Source: Zygaena filipendulae (taxonomy: Eukaryota > Arthropoda > Insecta > Lepidoptera > Zygaenidae). Taken from it: a DNA stretch of 64,000 bases. Numbering within the stretch: the stretch's first letter is position 1; each line of letters starts with the position of its first letter. This document shows positions 11,000 to 23,255 of the stretch, one piece after another. A program made the translations under genes and the position numbers. Below the pieces are notes generated by a model that was not told where the DNA came from, searched no databases, and was given only the letters and a program-made list of their open reading frames with translations. The DNA is taken from positions 12,112,501 to 12,176,500 of the forward strand of contig OU015651.1 in assembly GCA_907165275.2 (NCBI GenBank). The letters run 5' to 3'.

Positions 11000-12318
11000 G
11001 CCATGATGGCTAAATTTTAATTTTTAGTCCGTCTTGTAGATTATTTAAAAATATTGGACACGTACTTTTCCTTTTTTAAACATTTTTACAACAATATTTA
11101 ACATAAAATTACAACGATAGATTGAGTTGAAATTCCGTGCGACGTCACACCTATAGGTAGATACACTTTATACTTAGCTATGACGTCGCGACCTCCCACT
11201 CCTAAACTTTAACGCGTTTTATCTAAGTATTTTTAAGTATTAGAGTCGTTCGGGTCAAGTGCGCGCACTTTACTGTTTTCAGCCTCACTGTGCAGAACTA
11301 AAGCAGAATTTGGGAAATAAAATTATTGTTTCGAAAAGAATATTTATTAGGCTATAAATTGAAATAAAACATAAAACATCACGTTCCATAATTAACAAAA
11401 AAAAATCAACATTTTGATAATAAGTCGGAATGCGGACACTTGACCCATATTGCGGGTAAGTGTGCGTACACCTGTGGGGCAAGTAGACGCAATAGGGTAA
11501 GTGAGCGCATTCAATAACTAATCGACTTATAACATAGAAAAACTGAAATAAACTTAGATTATCGAACAAAAAATATAAAGGCATTTTAACGAAGTATTTT
11601 TTTTAATTTAGTTTTCTTTTAAAATCAGTCAAAAGTATCTTAAAATCTAAAATTTAGTCTTGGCGATTTGTTGTTCAGTAACTGGGGTAAGTTCAAGTAT
11701 TTTTTTCTCATATTTTTGAGGCATGACGATAATCACTAAAACAAAATAAGAATAAATAAGCACATAAATATTTATACTACTATATTTATACATATACTAC
11801 ATATACTAGTGTGCACATGCGCACACTTACCCGCGCACACTTTACCTAGAAAGCCATATATCAAACAAATGGTTGCCGATTCCTAAACATTCAACTGAAC
11901 CTCTAATCATGGTTTAAAATCGAAAAAAGAATATGCATTTGATATACCAAAGAGTAACTTACCGTCATCACATAACAGTTTTAGAAGTATCAGTGTTTTC
12001 CAAAACGCTAAAAAGTTGAAAGTAAATCAACGAAAATAGTTTTTTGGAAATTACTAACAGACAGGATGTAGTGCGGCGTTCGGGCATGTCGCAACTAATT
12101 CACCATATCGGCCCCATTGATTGACCAAAACCAACCCCTCGCCTCCCGCACCCCATTCCGGAGATACAGGCAGTGCGCTCGCTTACCCACTGAGCTCAGT
12201 TACCCCGTACGACTCTAGTATTTTTTGAATAATTTGAATAAGCAAAAAATACGTGTCTATTATTTTTTACTAACTGACGGACTAAATAGAGTTTTGATTT
12301 TTATACCTTTGTCATCCC
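11000..12318. mobile_element. MITE family B split by a 975-bp insertion
   Basis: The left part (about 11000-11241) and right part (12217-12318) are the two halves of one family B element. Joined, they resume the usual order up to AATACGTGTC..CTGACGGACTAAATAG. Confidence 0.8.
11242..12216. mobile_element. Non-autonomous DNA transposon inserted in a MITE
   Basis: The ends are inverted repeats AGAGTCGTTCGGG and AGAGTCGTACGGGG. The direct repeat AGTATT (11236-11241 and 12217-12222) flanks them as a target-site duplication. The interior holds repeated motifs of the form GGGTAAGTGNGCGCA on both strands (near 11253, 11440-11510, 11815-11847 and 12172-12206). Such clusters resemble subterminal transposase-binding repeats. 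It encodes no transposase. The superfamily was not determined. Confidence 0.7.
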
Positions 12319-12623
12319 GAGTGGTAAGGTTGTTGCATGTTTACCAATGAAATACCTGTTCAAATTGCAGTTCCGAGGGAACACAGACTCCAGCAGGTCA
12401 TTCCTGTGGGTCATTCCAATCCCTAGCGGTACGCATACATACATACATTTAAATGTCAATAACGATGGATACTAGGTAGGTATTACTTATCTACGTATCT
12501 TTAGGTCCTATTTTTATCGATCATCAACATAACGCGTACTACACGTATAACGAGAGCATTAAACGTATCACGAAAGATAGCGGCTGAGTGACATCACAAG
12601 CAATCTACTTAAACTTATCTAAT

Positions 12624-12895
12624 ACTAGCTGTCCCCCGCGATTTCATCCGCGGTAATTTCGGAATTCCCGCGGGAATTCCGGGAAAAGTACCTACTCTAT
12701 GTCCTTCTTTGTACCCCTGACAGTACTACTGTAGTTTACGGTGATTAGTTGTATAAAAAAAAACTATCCTATCTTTTATGTTGGGCCAAATTACAACATA
12801 GTGACCAGATTTCATCACGATCGATTCAGTAGTTTAGGAGTCCATCGCGGACAAACAACGTGACGCGTAATTTATACATATTAAGATAATAAATA
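12624..12895 (+). repeat. Interspersed repeat family A, first of a tail-to-tail pair
   Basis: The head is ACTAGCTGTCCCCCGCG, then TTTCGGAATTCCCGCGGGAA. The tail reads CGCGGACAAACAACGTGACG and runs into an inverted copy. Confidence 0.8.
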
Positions 12896-13108
12896 GCCAA
12901 AGTTTGTGAGTTTGTGAATTGTGTTTGTGACTTTATGACGTTGTAACTTTGGATCTACGGAACCGATTTTGAAATTTCTTTCAGTTATAGGAAGCTACGG
13001 TGTCCTGAGTACACATACCTACCTAAGTACTTAATATCCCGAAATTCCTAAGGGAACTCCAAAATTACCGCGGGTGAAACCGCGGGGGACCGCTTGTATT
13101 ATATTATA
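12896..13108 (-). repeat. Interspersed repeat family A, second of a tail-to-tail pair
   Basis: It starts AGCCAAAGTTTGTGAGTTTG and ends GGTGAAACCGCGGGGGACCG. It is the 'AACCGATTTTGAAA' subfamily. Confidence 0.8.
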
Positions 13109-13689
13109 GACGAAACGACATGCGAACAAGACAGTGAGTAAAAAGTAGGTACCTATTGTTTAATAAATATCTATAGTATGAGAAGACAAATAGTAAAAAG
13201 CTATTTAAAAAAAAAGAATTTAAGTAAATTTTATTGCTTTTATAATACAAGTACTTTTAATGTTGCATGAAAAGAGGTCAAAGGTCTGCTGTTTCGAAAC
13301 ACTTCTAAATTCGCGAGACCTTCCAAACAACAATATTTAGAGTTTTTATGTAGAGTTCAGTCACCATTATAAGATAAGGCAAAGATTATAAGGCAAATCA
13401 TTATAAGGCAAAGATTTCAAACGTTCCACTCATAATTGATAACGGTTTTAACTGCGTATATTATAACAATCAAAGAGTCATGTAGGCAATGTTTATACCT
13501 ACTTGAATTGACATATTGTAGATACATATAATTATCTCTCTTTAACTAACCTAGCTTAACTTATAGTTCCGTATGCACGAATAAAGATTATGTAATTTTT
13601 GACCACAGTAGGTATAAGTATAGGAATTTTGTGTTACACGACAAAAAGTGCAGTCTTCTAAGTATCTCAATTAGAGAAATTTCAGGGTT

Positions 13690-13980
13690 TCCATGGTAAC
13701 GGTAACGGCAGGTTCTTTATTGCAGGATTTCAAATATCCTATTTTTAACCGACTTCCAAAAAGGAGGAGGTTCTATGTTCGATTGTATGTAGTTTTGTTT
13801 TTTTTTAATTTATGTATGTTGTTCACCGATTACTCGAAGACGGTTGGACCGATTTGGAAAATTCTTTTTTTGTTTCAAAGGGTTTATACTTAGTATATAA
13901 GTAGGTACTATAGCTTCCCATCTGTAAAATTTCTTTTAGATATCGGTTCATTAATTCCATAGATTACAAACAAACTTTCT
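13690..13980 (+). repeat. Interspersed repeat with the ACCGACTTCCAAAAAGGAGG motif
   Basis: ACCGACTTCCAAAAAGGAGG at about 13749 is shared with 59064 (plus) and about 62938 (minus). The GGTTGGACCGATTTGGAAAATT block follows. No coding function. Confidence 0.65.
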
Positions 13981-16545
13981 TCTTTAAATTATTTGCTAGT
14001 ATACTGTCAGTGTTATAGTTAAGAGGCGTAGGGCCCCAACTCTGTTTAAAAAACTGATAAAATTCATATATTATAGTTTAATGCCATTATGTAGGTATAC
14101 CACCACCACTGGCGCGCACAAATACATTAAAATAACTTCGAAAATTACATATATTATGTAGAGTCCTCCAATAACTACTACCTACGTATAATACTTTACT
14201 AATATTTTATGACTTACCTACCTTATGAGACGAGTTTAACGAATCTTTTCGCTTGTGTATCACATACATTATTATTATATAACTAGGCGATTGTAGGTAC
14301 TTGTATGATATATGCACTTTCTAAAACTAATTAGAAGTGAAGCACTTAAATAACGAAAAAATTCTAATATTGAAATATGTAGATATATATTTTTCACAGG
14401 ATTAGTTATTTGTTGGATTATTATGAATTCTAGACGTATCTATCACTTCACAGACACGCAGCAGGGTATACGGTTGCTGTTATACTTCTAAACTTCTTTC
14501 TACTCAAGACTGTCATTATATGTAGTATTTTTATCAACAGATTCGTTATAACAATATGAAGAAATAATTTTAAAAGGGAATAAACAAATAAATTAATTAT
14601 GTATACGTAAACCAATTCTACTCGGTTTGTTCATATATAGAACAATTAAAAGTTGAACTGATGTGTTTTTGTTTGATTGATAACTTTGTGAGTTGTTGCC
14701 ATGTTGGTAAATAAAAATATAGGTTAGCCGTTAGGCTAGGTTATGTTAAAGTTTTGGAAGATATTCAAATATGATTCAAACTAAGTCCGTGTGCAATCGT
14801 GGGTATCTATACTTCTCACAGATGTCTCTCGACGAGTTTACTCGAATGGCGAATAATTTCCTATCAGTGAAAGATTTTTTCAAATTGGTCTTGTAGTTTC
14901 AGAGAACTACTTTCAGAGACTACCTAGGTACACCTAAACCTACAAAACAAACTTTACCTCTAAATTAATTAACTAGCTGCCCCCGCAGTTTCACCTGCGA
15001 CAATTTCGGAGTTCCTGCGTTAATTCCACGATAAACTATACGTGTAAACCTTCCTCTTGAATATCTTCATCTATTCAACAAGAACATTTGAATACATTAC
15101 GTGTCCCGACTTACGATAATCATCAAAGTGGTATAGGTATGTATTTCCATACCTATCGAGATCAAGAGGTAGGTAGGTACGTATTTCTTTGTTCTCACTG
15201 AGAAGAAAGAAATCGACACATTCATCAGTAAATTAGTAATAAGGTCAGTAATGACAAATCTTTGTTCTCTCCTATCCGGAGTCTAAGCCGTTTTTAGTAA
15301 AATCCTTTCACAATTAAGTATACCTACATTTTCTTTTAGTATAAGATTAATAATTAATTGCGAAACTCCTAAATGTTTATTTTCAGTGCCGGATAAGATA
15401 CGTAGTAAGAGCTCTACCTACGCCTCGACTCGACAGGCCTTGCGCCCGTGCGAAAAACATACCTAAGTATATAATACCTATCATTTCAGATGTAATTTTG
15501 TACTGATAGACTGAAAAACGAGTTTTGTCAACAACCATGTGATGTTTATTTTTTTCATGTTTAATTGTAATTGGTTATTGTGTATGTATTGTCTTGCTTT
15601 CTATTCTTACTTATCTTATTAAACGAACTCAACTCATTCTGGACAAATCTGATTTTTGGTTTGCTGTTTTTGTAATGTTTATTTGTGAATGTCTTAAATA
15701 AATAAATAAAAAAAAAGATTCAACTCTTATTTTTGGAAGATAATGTTGGTTATTGTTTGATCCAACTTAAACGAGCGTCAGAACCACAAGAAAACCAACA
15801 TCAAATGTAGAAATGTTACGTTTTATGATAATTTCTTTTGGTAAATTGTAATATATGAATGTGGTGGATTTCAGAATTTTAAAAATCCCTGTTCTTACAG
15901 TTATGTTCTATTTAGAGAGGACATGCAGGCGGGGCAGGCGCACCACTGTTGCAAAGGAAGTTAGAGCAAGAGCTATCCCAAGTACCACAATATTTCCAAA
16001 ACTATTAATTTTGAAAAACAGTGACTTAGTTTTTTTTTTTTCCTGAATGATATACCCAAGGAGGTAAATCATTATAATACAATCTAGCCAATCTACTAAT
16101 GACTAATAAGTATTTTAAATTTGACCTAAACTTCTAAACAAGACTAAACTAAGAATGTGTCCAATAACACTTTTCTTATTGTCTTTATTAAGGGGAAGAC
16201 ACTTTGTTCTTGTGTTCTTTGGATACAGTACTCACAGCACTAAATACACTCACTATACACTACATTAACTCAAAAGTGACTTAGTAAAAACATAACCATA
16301 AAGCGTTTAATACATTTCTTTACGTAAATGAATGTTTTAGTTCGTGGTGAATAGTTTTGTGTGCGAAAATCACCCGACGACACTGGTTTTCATGTTCTGT
16401 TCTGTTTTGTTATTTTCTGTTCTGTGTTCTTAACAGTCAAAGTTAATGTATATTATGCACGTATGTATTTTATATTTTGTGGTTCTTTTAGACGACAGTA
16501 AAATTACAATAACTATGTGACAGAGTTTATTGCGGGCATTGAAGA
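13981..16545. other. Intergenic, no gene seen
   Basis: AT-rich DNA with short non-coding frames. Apart from the small family A fragment listed at 14971-15080, I recognise nothing in it. Confidence 0.5.
14971..15080 (+). repeat. Family A fragment, head only
   Basis: AACTAGCTGCCCCCGCAG and TTTCGGAGTTCCTGCG identify the head; the tail is missing. Confidence 0.7.
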
Positions 16546-16547
16546 TG

Positions 16548-16856
16548 GCGGTTTACTCATTTATTTTCGTGTCGATAAAAAATAGTTAAAAGTGGATTTT
16601 GTTGTGTTTTATGGTGCTGTATTGGACAACAATTTTCACAGTGACATTTTTTTGTGTGCTCAAGAAGATATATGACATTTCAAGCTGATTTCTTCGGTAT
16701 CCTCCAAGAGCTCCGAGAAAGTTCTTGTAGTACCATGGCCTACAAGTTCAAACCGTGCAACGATGCTAAACGCTAATTTGTGCATTTAACTAACTTATTC
16801 TACTTGAAACTGGCTAAATGCATTATATGTGAAAGTCAATAAGAAGAAGAAAGAGA
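16548..16856 (+). repeat. Interspersed repeat family D, AAG-tailed
   Basis: It shares ordered blocks with 59425-59758: GTCGATAAAAAATAG, GACATTTCAAGCTGATTTC, CTCCAAGAGCTCCGAG, AACGATGCTA and CTTGAAACTGGCTAAA. It ends in an AAGAAGAAG tract, which suggests a retroposed or Helitron-like element. Confidence 0.65.
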
Positions 16857-17764
16857 GAAACTATGTGACAGCACCCATAAAACCGTTCGCCACCGTTTCC
16901 TATGTAGTGCTTTGAACGCATTATCCTATTCTGTTTGGCTCTATATTTCTACATGATGGCAATAGAGAGAAGTTGCGCAACAGACTCTCTATGAGCATGC
17001 TATTAGTTTAATAAATAAAATTAATGTCATTTAATGTGATTTCTGTAATTTATGTGGTATTCACTATTTTAAATTAGGATTTAGGATTTAATCAAGACTA
17101 TTAGGTTGTCATCTACGACTGCAGACTATAGTGAAGAGATACTTATTTATTGCCTAAAAATTTTTTCTACTACTTTTTAGAGACATTTACACAAAAAATG
17201 CCTATCTATTCTTGTTTATATTAAGACATTACAATATAGGTGATACTTATAATTAAGTATAACATTACTTCGTGATAGTCTTGGATAGTTCTCAACTTAG
17301 TAACACATTTGTAGTTTTTATTTATTTATTTATTTATTTAGGACCATCAACAGGTTACTATAAAGATTCATCAGTACGTTGGTGTCATCTGTATCAAATC
17401 AGATTATGTAACCGGATAATAGATGGCCACAGCATGCGCATCTACTAGCCAATTAGATTAGAGAGAAAAAAAAAATAAAACAAAAAGACAGAAGGGGCTT
17501 TTTTTGCGAGACAAAGTACCGTTATTCGCCAATTTGACAATATCTCAAAAAAACAACTCTTTACCTGGTAACTGGTAGCCTGCGAATACCAATCTAAACG
17601 AAATAGGAATGTAGAGTAATATAATTTTATGTCATGCCATTATGTAAATTTATTAAAAAAAATAATACAAAAAAATGTTTTCACAGTAATAAATAAGTTC
17701 GTTGCGCATAATCGTGATTTGTTTTGTCAAATTCTCTTCGACCACCTTCTTTGTTTAAAACTTT

Positions 17765-17900
17765 TTAAATAAAGGATCCCATCCCCATTCCAGGTCGGCA
17801 ACTCACCTGCATGCGTTCTGGTGTTGCAGATGTCTATGGGCGGCGGTAATCACTTACCATCAGGTGTACCACTTGCCCGTTTGCCTCCTATGACATAAAA
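17765..17900 (+). repeat. Lepidopteran LINE/SINE 3' end
   Basis: The segment GGGCGGCGGTAATCACTTAC followed by CATCAGGTGTACC and CGTTTGCCTCC is, from memory, a very common 3' end of lepidopteran non-LTR elements. The 5' part is absent. Confidence 0.6.
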
Positions 17901-17996
17901 TGTGTTCCTAGCTTATTGCTTTTGAATGCTGGTCTTACTACAAACTTTACTCACAAAAAATCCTTTTGCATATGTATAGGTACCTATTATATAATA

Positions 17997-18192
17997 CTAG
18001 CTGTGCCCCACGGTTTCACCCACGGTAATTTCGGAGATCCCGCGGGAATACCGGGCATAAAAAGTACTCTATGTCCTTCTCTGTACCCCTAACCACGTTC
18101 ATGTCAAACTTCATCCAAATCCGTTCCGCCGTTTTTGCGTGATTGAGTAACAAACATCCAAACATCTACACTTTCATATTTATAATGTAGGA
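17997..18192 (+). repeat. Interspersed repeat family A
   Basis: It runs from ACTAGCTGTGCCCCACGG to CATATTTATAATGTAGGAC. The tail (AAATCCGTTCCGCCGTTTTT) is the same subfamily as 60188-60390. Confidence 0.8.
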
Positions 18193-18371
18193 CTTGTACG
18201 GTGACCCACTATTTATTAGTAGGAACTTATATTGCAATCGTATAATTTTGAAAATTATAAAATGCCATTGATCGCGACATTTCAATCTCGAAATTTGACA
18301 GCACCATTGGTAGAGACTTAAGAGAGTAAGTATATAGTAGTTGGTACAGTATATTATCTGTGTTATGGTGT

Positions 18372-18545
18372 ATAGCGAAGGCCCGCGGTAATTTCGGAGT
18401 TCCCGTAGGAATTTGAGAATAAAAAGTACTCTATATCACTCAGCAGTTAGGACTACCGTAGCTTCTAATAAATGAAAGAATTATCAAAATCGGTTCAGTA
18501 GATCCAGAGATTACCCCCTACAACGTCACAAACTTTACCTACTCT
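18372..18545 (+). repeat. Family A, 5' truncated
   Basis: It starts inside the head (CCCGCGGTAATTTCGGAG) and continues to AGATCCAGAGATTACCCCC. Confidence 0.75.
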
Positions 18546-18587
18546 ACTCTGAGTTGTTGGGACTAATGAATAAACGCTATAAAATAC

Positions 18588-18800
18588 TAGCTGTTCTCCC
18601 GCGGTTTTACCCACGGTAATTTCGGAGTTTCCGCAAGAATTCCGAGATAAGACCTTTGACACTCAGGAACACTGTATCATTCTATTGGTAAAAGACTTTT
18701 CAAAATTGGTTGGGTAGATCCAGAGATTACCCTCTACAACGTCACAAACTCACAATTCACCAACTCACAAACTTGGCCGGTAAACCTCTTTATAACATTA
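18588..18800 (+). repeat. Interspersed repeat family A
   Basis: It runs from ACTAGCTGTTCTCCCGCGG to TATAACATTAGTATAG. The tail matches the copy at 18372-18545. Confidence 0.8.
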
Positions 18801-18869
18801 GTATAGATGTATATTAGAGATTTAGTATGAATAACCAGAGAGAAGATAATCACTATGAATAACTGCAGG

Positions 18870-19140
18870 GTTTTGTTTTATTTTCATAAATGAAAAAATC
18901 GAAAAAGGCGATGATGCTGCGGCCCAAAGATATAATAAACGAAATAGAGCAAGAAACCGAACAGCTCTACCCCTCCGTTGTGTTGCGTATTTTCTCATTT
19001 TCCGGTCACTATTCTCCGTGCGGGCGAGCGGCCGCGGCCGGTCCAGTGTCGCGTGGAGAAGTACGCGCCCGTGTCTCCCTCGAGTTATTAAATAGGGTTG
19101 TCAATGGTGTTGTTGTTTATCAATATGCGGATTGACGTCT
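18870..19140. other. Unique GC-rich island, function unknown
   Basis: A GC-rich core (about 19010-19085, with GCGGCCGCGGCC) stands out from its surroundings. An 81-codon open frame on the plus strand crosses it, but its composition changes abruptly along its length and I recognise no domain. It may be a promoter or enhancer. Confidence 0.3.
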
Positions 19141-19144
19141 TTTC

Positions 19145-19145
<1 letters not shown>

Positions 19146-19182
<37 letters not shown>
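19146..19182. repeat. (TAA)n microsatellite
   Basis: About twelve consecutive ATA/TAA units. Confidence 0.95.
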
Positions 19183-19439
19183 TCTTTATTTGCTTGAAAA
19201 GTGGTAATTTAGATGGTACAGTGACAATAAGTTTCACACTCTTCACCAGAAAGCTGGCATTCAAATCATGTAGGTATCTAAGTATTAAAATATCAAAATA
19301 CAAACATATATGGGTTACGGAATTCTAGGTTTAAAAAAGTCATAGTATTCCTTAATAGTGTAAAAAGAGTTTTGTATCAACCAACCCTTGAGTTTATTTT
19401 TAAAAACGTTTAGAGGTAGTTATGTGAAACAATAATATT

Positions 19440-19592
19440 ATTGGCCGTCCTCGCGCGATTTTACCCGCTGTATTTCTTTTTCTGTAGACACTCTTGACAA
19501 CGTGTATGCAAAATTCCTTGATGATCGGTTCATTTGGTAGTTAAGGCGTGAAGGCGTAACAAACAAACTTGCATTCACATTTATAATATTAG
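19440..19592 (+). repeat. Family A, internally deleted
   Basis: A degenerate head (GTCCTCGCGCGATTTTACCCG) precedes an intact tail (GATGATCGGTTCATT to TTTATAATATTAG). Confidence 0.7.
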
Positions 19593-19710
19593 ATAAGTTA
19601 GGATGTACGCCAATGATTCATATGCGTATATGTACGCACGTTAGGAAAACAACGTCATCAAATTACGAATTTAAGATTTTCATCAGCAGAAACGACGATA
19701 GGTAGGTAGA

Positions 19711-19915
19711 CACTAGCTGTTTCCCGCGGTTTCACCCGCATTAATTTCGGATTTCCCGCTAGAATTCCGGGATAAAAGTAACCTTTATCCTTTTCTGTAC
19801 CCCTGTCCCGACACGTGTACCTATTCAAAGTTTCATGATGATCGGTTTAGTAGTTAAGGCGTGAAAAGGTAAGCGATACCACAGAGTTACTTTCACATTT
19901 ATAATAATATTAAGT
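19711..19915 (+). repeat. Interspersed repeat family A
   Basis: It runs from CACTAGCTGTTTCCCGCGG to TTCACATTTATAATAATATT. Confidence 0.8.
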
Positions 19916-20970
19916 ATGGATGAACGATTCGGCTAGTAAAATAGTTTAAGTATATAAATATTTTATTTAGGTATTCAAACGTACTTATCTGTACAGAAAC
20001 CTATACCTACTTATTTTATCTATTTAATTAAATAAACAATAACAATAACGCTTTCGGTAGGTACATGTATTAAAATTTAAATAATTTCTGTCATTTCCTT
20101 GTCATATCCAAATCCTAACCAGTTAAGAATATCAGCAAATAATAATAATCAATTTCAAATTAGTAAAATACCTGAGTATTTATAACAAGCATTTCGTTTT
20201 ATACCTACTGCTATTTTTTAATTATTATCGTATTCTCGAAATAAAAATAAAAATATTTTGCACATGCCTAATTACCTTATAATACACGTATCAACCCTGA
20301 TACAGATCGAGAAGCACAAAAGTATGCGCCTTCTCGGGTTCCGTAGAAAAGCGCCCTTATCGCGTCTAGTAAAAAGTAATGCGTTCAGCCTTTATGGCAG
20401 TTGGGAGACATGCTCTTTATTACTGAGGGCCAGGTTCTTAAGGCTGGTGCACACTGGGAGACTAAAAATATGGTCCACTCGGATAAATCAGAACGTTGGA
20501 ACTTGGAACGGCTTGGACGCTGATCAAAATTATTACAATGTATAATTATTATGGACTATGCATAAAAACTAGGTCCTATCTTTTTCTAGTACCTATACTT
20601 ACCTATTTTGATTTTTTTTCTTGGGTACGATTGCATAAAAATAAATAATGATTAACTCACTTTTATTATACTCTGCCTTTTTACATTAAAGTGGATAAAT
20701 GTTTTAATGATAAAAAAAAAACAATTTTATGATTACCTACTTACCTTCGCATTTCGTATTTTTTTTATTCATATATTATCATCGCAAAAATCTAAAAATA
20801 AATAAGTATCTAACTAATCGTATAATAAAATTTTCGGGATAAAAAATTTATTTAGTCAGTCTAAGAATATAGGTATTTATTTGCGAAGAAATAGGTACTG
20901 GGACATTCATCTTTCCTAGTCCCAATTTTTATCATACTTTCATGACGACAATAAAAAAGAATGACTCTAT

Positions 20971-21296
20971 TTTATTTATAAATCTTTTATTGCACATAAA
21001 ATAACAAATATTACAATGTTTAAAGAAAAGTATTAGAATGCAAAACGCCGTCTTACCGCATAGTTAGAGTACACAGCCAATGATGCGAAAGGAACAACAA
21101 AAATACATAGGTAGAACGGGTGTTTGGGCAACGCGTTCCATATAAATAATTATACTATACTATACATACATAAACTGCACAATACTTAAACATAATATAA
21201 AGTCACTACATACCAAATACCTATACTTACTTATGCAGCCAGCAGCACATACATTGACAAATACATAAATAATATAATATATAGGTAATCAATATT
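20971..21296 (-). other. Candidate 3' UTR with two AATAAA signals
   Basis: On the minus strand the AT-rich sequence after the stop codon at 21297-21299 reaches AATAAA at 20991-20986 and again at 20976-20971. This suits a 3' UTR of about 310 nt. It could equally be the 3' tail of a retroelement. Confidence 0.35.
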
Positions 21297-21431
21297 TTAA
21301 TATTTAGACTCTACCTTGGGACGCTGCCTAGGCACTTTGACCCTGATATCTTTTGTGCCATGCGCATCCTCATGATCCTTTTCCTCTTGAAAAACTTCGG
21401 CGGCGTCGATCAGTGTGCAGTAGAGTGCGAA
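21297..21431 (-). CDS. Candidate terminal coding exon of an unidentified gene
   Basis: After a TCTAG acceptor, 44 sense codons and a TAA read from FALYCTLIDAAEVFQEEKDH to a basic end VPRQRPKVESKY. Codon third positions are GC-richer than the surrounding DNA and the frame looks conserved rather than random. It resembles a short hydrophobic end of a membrane segment followed by a charged tail. I do not recognise the family and found no upstream exon. Upstream (higher coordinates) is repeat-derived DNA. Alternatives are the 3' end of a LINE ORF or a 5'-truncated retrocopy. Confidence 0.4.
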   Translation of the reverse strand, partial: FALYCTLIDAAEVFQEEKDHEDAHGTKDIRVKVPRQRPKVESKY

Positions 21432-21482
21432 CTAGAGATGTCTTTTTTAACTACTTGGATGATTGTATTGTATATCTATCTA

Positions 21483-21670
21483 TCTATACTAAAATTAGAA
21501 AGAGGTAAATTTGTGAGTTGTATAGGGGGTAATCTCTAGATCTAAAGAACCGATTTTTAAAATTCTTTCACCATTTGAATGCTTATTTCACGATTAGAAT
21601 ATTGTAACCCGGAATTCCCACGGGACCTCCTAAATTACCGCGGATGAAACCGCCGGAAACAGCTAGTATA
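21483..21670 (-). repeat. Interspersed repeat family A
   Basis: It runs from AGAGGTAAATTTGTGAGTTG to GGAAACAGCTAGTATA, in minus orientation. Confidence 0.8.
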
Positions 21671-21719
21671 AGTATAATAAAATTATTTAATTCGCGATTG
21701 CGCCAAGTGTAAGCTTAAC

Positions 21720-21850
21720 TTAGCGGTCATTATTCCCCTCGCATAAAAAATGATTGTACCTTCAAATCTATCCGGGCGGAGGTTCGCTCCCTCGGGCCGG
21801 CCTCCCGCCTCCTTCGCCTCCTCCGATCTCCCCTCTCAAGCCATACTTTA
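21720..21850 (-). repeat. GC-rich, purine-biased repeat fragment
   Basis: Read on the minus strand, the block from 21845 to 21770 is purine-rich (GGAGGAGGCGAAGGAGGCGG). From memory, similar sequence recurs in lepidopteran predicted proteins as a repeat-derived segment. I do not call it a gene. Confidence 0.35.
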
Positions 21851-22617
21851 GGAACGATATACCTACTGAAAAATATCTCTAAATAAGAATGCGCCTATTC
21901 TTTCTACAATCGTATACGCGGTTTAGTACTATAGCGTAAAAGACAAACTAAAATATTATTAGGTATATTATTTATTTAATTGGATGCCTGAAAATACCAA
22001 TCTACAGTTAGGTATAATGTATATGTACCTATGTATGGCCTGAGGCAGCTCAGCAGTAGGTTTGTTGTATATAATCATAATCTTATGTCCACGTCATAAT
22101 TTATTGTATATGTATAACGTCACAGACAATATAATACCAGTGATTGCTATCATAGAGCACGGAGCTTGGTGACGTCTATGTTTCCGTCTCCTAAGTCCTA
22201 CTACTGTAATATAAAGTCATGTCGTCGTATTGCAATAAACGTAATTGAGAATTAGGTATATTAATGTCTTTAATTAATAATAAACTAACAATACTTTTCT
22301 GGAGGCCGAACGCGATATTTCAGTTCGGCAGGTAGGTACCACCTTATCTACCCAAACGAAATAGTAAAACGTAACTTATTTTATTTTAGATTTATTTGCT
22401 CGTTTAAGTTTGGTCTAACGTTAATAACCTACATGGCATGCAGGCATGGTATTTAACTAAAAACTTAGCAGTCGAAGTGTGATAGAATTATTAAAAAACA
22501 TTTTATAACATTAGGTACACATAAAAAAAAAAACATTATAATTACCTAGGTATATTACGTTCTAAATGCTTTGCTATATCTATAGATGCCAGCATAGTAG
22601 TAGGTATACGTGTTTTA

Positions 22618-23255
22618 ATCTATATATATAAAAATGAATCCCTATTTCCTTTGGCGCGGCGTCACGCGTGAACGGCTAAACCAATTTCGCTAATTCTTTT
22701 TTTGTTGTGTTTTAATTGTAAGAATAAATTAAGTTTGGAATTCCTATTCCAAATCTCCGAAACGGTTAGACCTATTTTGACGGGACTTTCACTGTTAATG
22801 TTATAAGGAGACTGAGGAGAGGACTGCTGATGTTATAAGGAGTAAATTAGGCTACTTTGGAGTTCCTGCCACCTGCGGGAATGGGCATGTTGACTAATTT
22901 TTATTTTTTAGTCCGTCTTGTAGATTATTAAAAAATATTGGACACGTATTTTTTTCTTTTTTTACGTAATCAAAAAATAACGGCGATATATTGAGTTGAA
23001 ATTTCGCGTGACGTCACTATTCTGACAGTTTGTATGGCGGTTTTGCGGTAAGTGACGTCACGACCTCCTCATCCTAAACTTTAATGCGCTTTATGTCTGT
23101 ATATTTTAATTTATTTAAAAAAGCAAAAAATACGTGTCTATTGTTTTTTTTATTTTCTAACTGACGGACTAATTAGAATTTTGATTTTCAATAGTAGTCA
23201 ACATCCCTATTCCGAAACTCACGCGGGTGAAACCGCGTGGCACAGCTAGTTAAAA
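22618..23255 (-). repeat. Family A copy interrupted by a MITE
   Basis: The left part (22618-22882) ends in GAGTTCCTGCC..GCGGGAAT. The right part (23208-23255) resumes at TTCCGAAACTCACGCGGG and ends GGCACAGCTAGTT. A family B element separates them. Confidence 0.8.
22883..23207. mobile_element. MITE family B nested in family A
   Basis: The ends are GGGCATGTTGACTA and TAGTCAACATCCC. It is almost the reverse complement of the copy at 7621-7942, including the TGACGTCAC motifs. This suggests a recent or well-preserved insertion. Confidence 0.85.
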
